From Acidimicrobiales bacterium (GTDB lineage: Bacteria; Actinomycetota; Acidimicrobiia; Acidimicrobiales; DATDAH01): DNA of 64,000 bases. This document shows positions 60,296 to 64,000 of the stretch, in pieces. The stretch spans positions 62,001 through 126,000 of the forward strand of contig JAEUJM010000032.1 of the NCBI GenBank assembly GCA_016794585.1. The letters run 5' to 3'. Within the stretch, counting starts at the first letter, position 1, and every line of letters begins with the position of its first letter. The notes beneath the pieces are model-generated. The model saw only the letters and a list, made by a program, of their open reading frames with translations. It was not told where the DNA came from and made no database searches. The translations under genes and the position numbers were made by a program.

Positions 60296-60317
60296 CCGCC
60301 CGGGACGGATCGGTCAG
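60292..60317. terminator. Hairpin over both stop codons of convergent genes
   Basis: CTGACCG (60292-60298) and CGGTCAG (60311-60317) form a 7-bp stem with a 12-base loop. The arms include the stop codons of the zinc-ribbon gene and of the convergent membrane protein gene. Likely a bidirectional transcript end. Confidence 0.5.
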
Positions 60318-61081
60318 GCGGTGGGGGGCGCCGGCGGGGGCGGGGGCGGCGAGGCCGGCGGGCCCGGGTCCTGCGGCGGCCAGGTGGGCGCCGGCTCCTG
60401 CGGCGGCCACGCCGCGGGCTGCGGCGCGGGCTGCGGGGCGTAGCCCGGGCTCGGGGCGTACGCGCCGCCGGCCGGGGGGTACCCGCCGCCCCCGTAGGCC
60501 GCGGCGCGCTGCTGCTTCTTGCGGTTGCCGCGGCGGACGAGGGTGACGATCAGCAGGATCAGGGCGATCACGAAGCCGACGAAGCCGACGGCCATGCCGC
60601 CGAAGAGGAAGCCGAGCATCTTGCCGAGGTTCAGGGTGCCCACGCGCACGTCCGTGCCCTCGGGCGCGTCGATGTCGAAGACGTAGGTGCCCGGGGTGTC
60701 GACGTCGAAGAAGCCGAGCGGGACGAACTGCTCGCCGTCGGTCTCGGCCGAGCTGGTGGGGATGGTCTCCTGGCTGAGGGTCCTGGTGGTGCCGTCGGGG
60801 TCGGTGATGCGGACGTCCACCAGCTCCTCGGCCGACCCGAAGGGCACGGAGGCGAACACCCAGGCGTCCCCCGTGTCCAGCTGCACCTCGTCCTGGCCGG
60901 GCGCGGAGATGCGCTGGCTGTCGTCGATGTCCTCCACCAGCTGGCGGATGCCCAGCACGAAGAGCACGCCGCCGATGACGGCGGTGACGAGGAAGATGCC
61001 GAGCGCCCAGAAGAAGCCGGCCTTGGGCAGCTTGGCCGGGGCGGCGGCCCCCGGCATCGGTGCGTAACCAGGAGCGGTCAT
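60314..61081 (-). CDS. Two-helix membrane protein with extracytoplasmic domain
   Basis: A 255-residue protein. First helix FFWALGIFLVTAVIGGVLFV (about 23-45), then an external beta-rich domain of about 100 residues (DAWVFASVPFGSAEELVDVR, GTYVFDIDAPEGTDVRVGTL), a second helix GFVGFVIALILLIVTLVRRG, and a cytoplasmic Pro/Ala/Tyr-rich tail. The architecture is common in actinobacteria; no function known. Alone, in antisense to the zinc-ribbon gene. Confidence 0.75.
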   Translation of the reverse strand: MTAPGYAPMPGAAAPAKLPKAGFFWALGIFLVTAVIGGVLFVLGIRQLVEDIDDSQRISAPGQDEVQLDTGDAWVFASVPFGSAEELVDVRITDPDGTTRTLSQETIPTSSAETDGEQFVPLGFFDVDTPGTYVFDIDAPEGTDVRVGTLNLGKMLGFLFGGMAVGFVGFVIALILLIVTLVRRGNRKKQQRAAAYGGGGYPPAGGAYAPSPGYAPQPAPQPAAWPPQEPAPTWPPQDPGPPASPPPPPPAPPTA

Positions 61082-61149
61082 GGCCGCGACGCTACTGCGG
61101 CGGAACCGAGTCGTCGCCGAAGGCCGGCGCGGGGCGCCAGGTCAGCTGG

Positions 61150-61839
61150 TCACCCGGTCAGCACGGCGAGCGCGCGATCGACATCGCTCAGATCGGCCAG
61201 CACCGCGTCGGCGCCCAGGGCCTCGAGGCCCTCCTGGCCGCCGGTGCCCACCAGCAGGCAGTGCACCCCGCCGGCCCGTGCGCAGGCGAGGTCGTTGGGG
61301 GTGTCGCCGATGACCCACACCTCGTCGGGCGCGTACGCCTCGCCCCGGAAGCGCTGCGCCCGCTCGAGGGCGATGGGCACCAGCTCGAGCCGGTCGGCGT
61401 GATCGGTGCCGTACGCCCCGATCTCGGTGTCGAAGAGGTGGGTCAGCCCGAAGGCGCCGACCTTCACCGCGGCGTTGGCGGTGAGGTTGCCCGTCAGCAG
61501 GGTCTGGCGCACGCCGTCGGTGGCGTCGAGGCGCTCGAGCAGCTCCTCGACGCCGGGCAGCACGCTGCCGTTGGCCCGGAGCTCCTCCTCGGCGGCGGCG
61601 AGTGCCGCTTCGGCGGCGACCATGGCCTCGGGGAGGAGCGCGTCGATGTGATCGGCGGCGAGCTCGGCGGCGGTGAAGATCTCGCGCAGGATCTGGGGGT
61701 CGGTCTTGCCGCTCATCACGATCTGCGGCACCTCGGCCAGGCCCGCCACGGCGGCGGCAGCCTCCTCCATCACCCGCCGGCCGACGCCCCGGCTGGTGAT
61801 GATGGTCCCGTCGATGTCCCAGAGGATCAGCCGCCGCAC
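61150..61839 (-). CDS. HAD-superfamily phosphatase
   Basis: A 229-residue hydrolase. Motif I LILWDIDGTIITSRG (nucleophile Asp 8), motif II TLLTGNLTANAAVKVGAF, and motif III/IV DEVWVIGDTPNDLACARAGG are complete, with a cap of the helical (phosphoglycolate-phosphatase-like) type between. Substrate unknown. Start GTG at 61839. It follows the PIG-L gene on the same strand across the inverted repeat at 61875-61923. Confidence 0.92.
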   Translation of the reverse strand: MRRLILWDIDGTIITSRGVGRRVMEEAAAAVAGLAEVPQIVMSGKTDPQILREIFTAAELAADHIDALLPEAMVAAEAALAAAEEELRANGSVLPGVEELLERLDATDGVRQTLLTGNLTANAAVKVGAFGLTHLFDTEIGAYGTDHADRLELVPIALERAQRFRGEAYAPDEVWVIGDTPNDLACARAGGVHCLLVGTGGQEGLEALGADAVLADLSDVDRALAVLTG

Positions 61840-61874
61840 GGGCCCGACCCTCCCTGCTCCACCCACACGCTTCG

Positions 61875-61923
61875 TTCCGGGTACTCCCCTGTGTGCTGAG
61901 CGGTACCGCCGGAGTACCCGGAA
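61875..61923. repeat. Nested inverted repeats between PIG-L and HAD genes
   Basis: TTCCGGGTACTCC (61875-61887) pairs with GGAGTACCCGGAA (61911-61923), a perfect 13-bp stem. The 23-base loop contains the 10-bp palindrome GCGGTACCGC (61900-61909). Located between two colinear genes. It may be a terminator, an operator or an end of a small repeated element. Confidence 0.6.
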
Positions 61924-61936
61924 GCGGCGCCGGGCA

Positions 61937-62647
61937 TCAGCCGATCACCTCGAAGGTGGCGGCGAGGTCGACGCCGAGGCGCTCGCCGGCGCCGGCGGCG
62001 TTGTCCCGGAGGAACGCGGCGGGCGAGGCCATGTCACCACCCAGGTTGTCGAGATACGTGCGGTGGCACTCGAGCGAGCGCACGCCGGCGTCGAAGGTGG
62101 CGGTGACGTCGACCGCGTGCGTGGGCTCGGGGCTGGCGTTGAAGGCCGTGAACCGGACGCCGCCCCACGCGTCGCCGCGGTCGGGGAAGCACCAGGGGTT
62201 GGCGGCATCGCGGACCGCGTCGAGCAGGGCCCGGCCGACGGCGCGGTGGTCGGCGTGGTTCCAGGACGGCCCGCCCCACGAGTCACGGAAGTTGATGGAC
62301 AGCACCACGTCGGGGCGGTGGCGGCGGATGGCGGCGGCGAGGTCGGCCCGCAGCTCGAGGCCTTCGACGATGGCGCCGTCGGGGTGGCCGAGGAACTCGA
62401 CGTCCTCGACGCCCACGACGCCACAGCTGGCCACCTGCTCGTGGCGGCGCAACGGCCCGGCCTCGGCGGGGGCCATGGCCTGGATCCCGGCCTCGCCGTC
62501 GGACACCAGGACGTAGCCGACCCACTTGCCCTGCCCCGTCCACCGGGCGACCGCGGCGGCGGCGCCGTACTCCATGTCGTCGGGGTGGGCCACGACGGCG
62601 AGCGCGCGGTCCCAGTCCTCGGGCATCGGTGGCAGCGAATCGGCCAT
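61937..62647 (-). CDS. PIG-L-family deacetylase
   Basis: A 236-residue zinc hydrolase: VVAHPDDMEYGAAAAVARWT with the AHPDD zinc motif and WNHADHRAVGRALLDAV with the third ligand His. These enzymes remove acetyl groups from N-acetyl sugars, including mycothiol-related MshB. The present sequence is shorter than MshB and its substrate is uncertain. Start ATG at 62647. Confidence 0.9.
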   Translation of the reverse strand: MADSLPPMPEDWDRALAVVAHPDDMEYGAAAAVARWTGQGKWVGYVLVSDGEAGIQAMAPAEAGPLRRHEQVASCGVVGVEDVEFLGHPDGAIVEGLELRADLAAAIRRHRPDVVLSINFRDSWGGPSWNHADHRAVGRALLDAVRDAANPWCFPDRGDAWGGVRFTAFNASPEPTHAVDVTATFDAGVRSLECHRTYLDNLGGDMASPAAFLRDNAAGAGERLGVDLAATFEVIG

Positions 62648-62681
62648 GCGCTCACCGTAGGCGCCGTCCGTCCCGCTAGTG

Positions 62682-62699
62682 CATCAATCTTGTTTGATG
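62682..62699 (+). promoter_or_regulatory. Inverted repeat CATCAA-N6-TTGATG, operator of the ArsR-ArsC gene
   Basis: CATCAA (62682-62687) and TTGATG (62694-62699) flank TCTTGT. ArsR-type arsenic repressors bind ATCAA-type inverted repeats. It lies 13 bases before the start codon at 62712, so repressor bound here would block the promoter. The TATTGT at 62699-62704 may be the -10. Confidence 0.7.
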
Positions 62700-62711
62700 T
62701 ATTGTCCGGCC

Positions 62712-63533
62712 ATGGCCACCGCCGTCAGCACGCCGCCCGGCTCGCTCGAGGCGCTCGCCGACCCGGTCCGGTGGCAGCTACTGGGTGAGCTGGGCCGCAG
62801 CGACCGACGGGTGGGCGAGTTGGTCCGCCTGGTCGACCGCCCCCAGAACCTGGTCTCGTACCACCTGCGGGCGCTGCGCGACGCCGGCCTGGTCACCGCC
62901 CGGCGCAGCGCCTACGACGGCCGCGACACCTATTACCGGGTGGACCTGGACCGCTGCGCCGACCTGCTCCGCGTCGCCGGGGAGGCGCTGCACCCGGGGG
63001 TGCGCCTCACCCCGGCCGCGCCCCGGCTGCCCACCACCGACCCGCGGCGGCGGGTCCTCTTCCTCTGCACCGGAAACAGCGCCCGGTCTCAGATGGCCGA
63101 GGCGCTCCTGGCCCACGTCGCGGGCGGGACGGTCGAGGCCCGCAGCGCCGGCAGCCATCCCAAACCGCTCCACCTGAATGCAGTTCGGGTGATGGCGGCT
63201 CGCGGCATCGACATCTCGACCCACCGCACCAAGGCCGTCGACGAGGTGGCGGACCGGCGCTTCGATGTCGTCGTCACCCTCTGCGACAAGGTGCGAGAGG
63301 TGTGCCCCGAGCTGCCCGGCGCACCCGTGGCGGCGCACTGGAGCATGGGCGACCCGGCGGCCGAGGGGGACACCGACGAGGCCACCCTGGCGGCCTTCGA
63401 GCGCACGGTGTCCGAGCTCGAGGTGCGCATCCCCCATCTCCTCGCCGCGCTCGCAGCCCTCGGCCTTCCCGCCGCCGACGCCCCCGACCCCGCCCACCGA
63501 CGCCCACCGAGGGACCAACCAGGAAAGAGGTAG
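62712..63533 (+). CDS. ArsR repressor fused to ArsC-type arsenate reductase
   Basis: A 273-residue fusion. Residues 1-90 are an ArsR winged helix (SLEALADPVRWQLLGELGRS, VDRPQNLVSYHLRALRDAGL). Residues about 115-255 are a low-molecular-weight phosphatase-like arsenate reductase: VLFLCTGNSARSQMAEALL (CX5R loop) and VVVTLCDKVREVCPELPG with the resolving cysteines, as in thioredoxin-coupled ArsC. It would sense arsenite and reduce arsenate. No ArsB efflux gene is visible in the window. The VOC gene begins five bases after its stop. Confidence 0.92.
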   Translation: MATAVSTPPGSLEALADPVRWQLLGELGRSDRRVGELVRLVDRPQNLVSYHLRALRDAGLVTARRSAYDGRDTYYRVDLDRCADLLRVAGEALHPGVRLTPAAPRLPTTDPRRRVLFLCTGNSARSQMAEALLAHVAGGTVEARSAGSHPKPLHLNAVRVMAARGIDISTHRTKAVDEVADRRFDVVVTLCDKVREVCPELPGAPVAAHWSMGDPAAEGDTDEATLAAFERTVSELEVRIPHLLAALAALGLPAADAPDPAHRRPPRDQPGKR

Positions 63534-63537
63534 GACC

Positions 63538-63939
63538 GTGCCCGATGAGCCCCGCGTCACCGAGAACACCGTCAGCGTGCGCTACCTGGTCGACGACGTC
63601 GCCGCGTCCGTCGACTTCTACACCACGCACTTCGGCTTCACGCCCCACGTCGACGCGTCGCCCGCCTTCGCCGACGTCCTCCGGGGCAACCTCCGCCTGC
63701 TGCTGAGCGGCCCGCTCAGCTCGGCGGGGCAGCCCATGGCCGACGGCGAGCGGCCACGCGCGGGCGGTTGGAACCGCATCCACCTGATCGTCGACGACCT
63801 CGACGCCGAGATCGCCCGCCTCGAGGGTGAGGGGGTGACCTTCCGCAACGAGGTCGTCCGTGGCCCCGGCGGCGCCCAGGTCCTGGTGGTCGACCCCTCG
63901 GGCAACTTCGTCGAGCTCTTCCAGTCCGCCTTCCACTGA
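63538..63939 (+). CDS. VOC-family protein next to the ArsR-ArsC gene
   Basis: A 133-residue VOC protein: VRYLVDDVAASVDFYTTHFG and GGWNRIHLIVDDLDAEIARL with VVDPSGNFVELFQ. His and Glu metal positions look intact (H in NRIHLIV, E in FVELF). It starts with GTG shortly after AGGAAAGAGG and follows the fusion gene by five bases. Similar VOC genes occur in arsenic operons, but here a resistance role is only suggested by position. Confidence 0.85.
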   Translation: MPDEPRVTENTVSVRYLVDDVAASVDFYTTHFGFTPHVDASPAFADVLRGNLRLLLSGPLSSAGQPMADGERPRAGGWNRIHLIVDDLDAEIARLEGEGVTFRNEVVRGPGGAQVLVVDPSGNFVELFQSAFH

Positions 63940-64000
63940 GGGTCTCGCGGGCGTCGGGTCACGGGCACGACGCGTCCGGGCTCAGGCGAAGATGCGACCC

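Overview
The window is a stretch of chromosome from a high-G+C actinobacterium. Evidence for this is the very GC-rich third codon positions, frequent GTG starts, ATGA/GTGA overlaps within operons, a leaderless-looking promoter, NarL-type PspC histidine kinases and mycothiol-enzyme-like folds. Assignment to an Acidimicrobiia-like lineage is only my impression. No rRNA or CRISPR array is present, and one complete tRNA gene was found.

Region 1 (1-21199) is accessory DNA in a tRNA gene. An intact tRNA-Arg(ACG) at 420-493 is followed by two genomic islands in tandem. The 3' half of the tRNA is repeated exactly (45 bp) at 452-496, 4144-4188 and 21155-21199, which gives attL, an internal att and attR. 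Island 1 (about 3.7 kb) has a tyrosine integrase, an excisionase-like protein, two orphan genes and a VapBC pair. Island 2 (about 17.0 kb) has a different integrase, an excisionase-like protein, a PemK/MazF toxin, an unknown protein, a MobF relaxase-helicase, a type III restriction-modification pair (Mod, Res) followed by AlbA_2/Schlafen-like and TIGR02391-like genes, a PD-(D/E)XK-like protein, an unrecognised probable TIM-barrel protein and a RES/Xre toxin-antitoxin pair. Each integrase has its own short repeat pairs near both ends of its island, probably arm-type binding sites. Island 2 reads as an integrative mobilizable element carrying a defence cassette.

Region 2 (21200-41330) is ordinary chromosome with short operons. 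It holds a lipoprotein, a cytochrome P450 with a frameshift, membrane and DinB-like proteins, a propeller-repeat lipoprotein, a RibD-like reductase, an ArsR-SRPBCC-DUF1801 operon, a GNAT-SRPBCC fusion, an AraC/VOC pair, an XRE-cupin regulator facing a methyltransferase, a patatin, a DUF2332 protein, a membrane-anchored molybdopterin oxidoreductase followed by a FAS1 lipoprotein, and a PspC protein divergent from a PspC histidine kinase/response-regulator pair.

Region 3 (41355-52139) looks like an aromatic catabolism locus. An extradiol dioxygenase and a fumarylacetoacetate-hydrolase-family protein are divergent from a branched-chain-amino-acid-type ABC transporter (binding protein, a fused LivH-LivM permease, two ATPases), an acyl-CoA synthetase, an MhpA-like flavin hydroxylase and a GntR/FadR-type regulator. 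Uptake, hydroxylation, ring cleavage and product hydrolysis could form one pathway for a hydroxyphenylpropanoid-like compound.

Region 4 (52140-64000) holds a complete seven-gene Mrp Na+/H+ antiporter operon (mrpA-G) preceded by a candidate structured leader RNA. After it come a PadR/permease-prefix pair, small and membrane proteins, a HAD phosphatase, a PIG-L deacetylase, an ArsR-ArsC fusion and a VOC protein. All functional calls are from reading the sequence; no database search was run.
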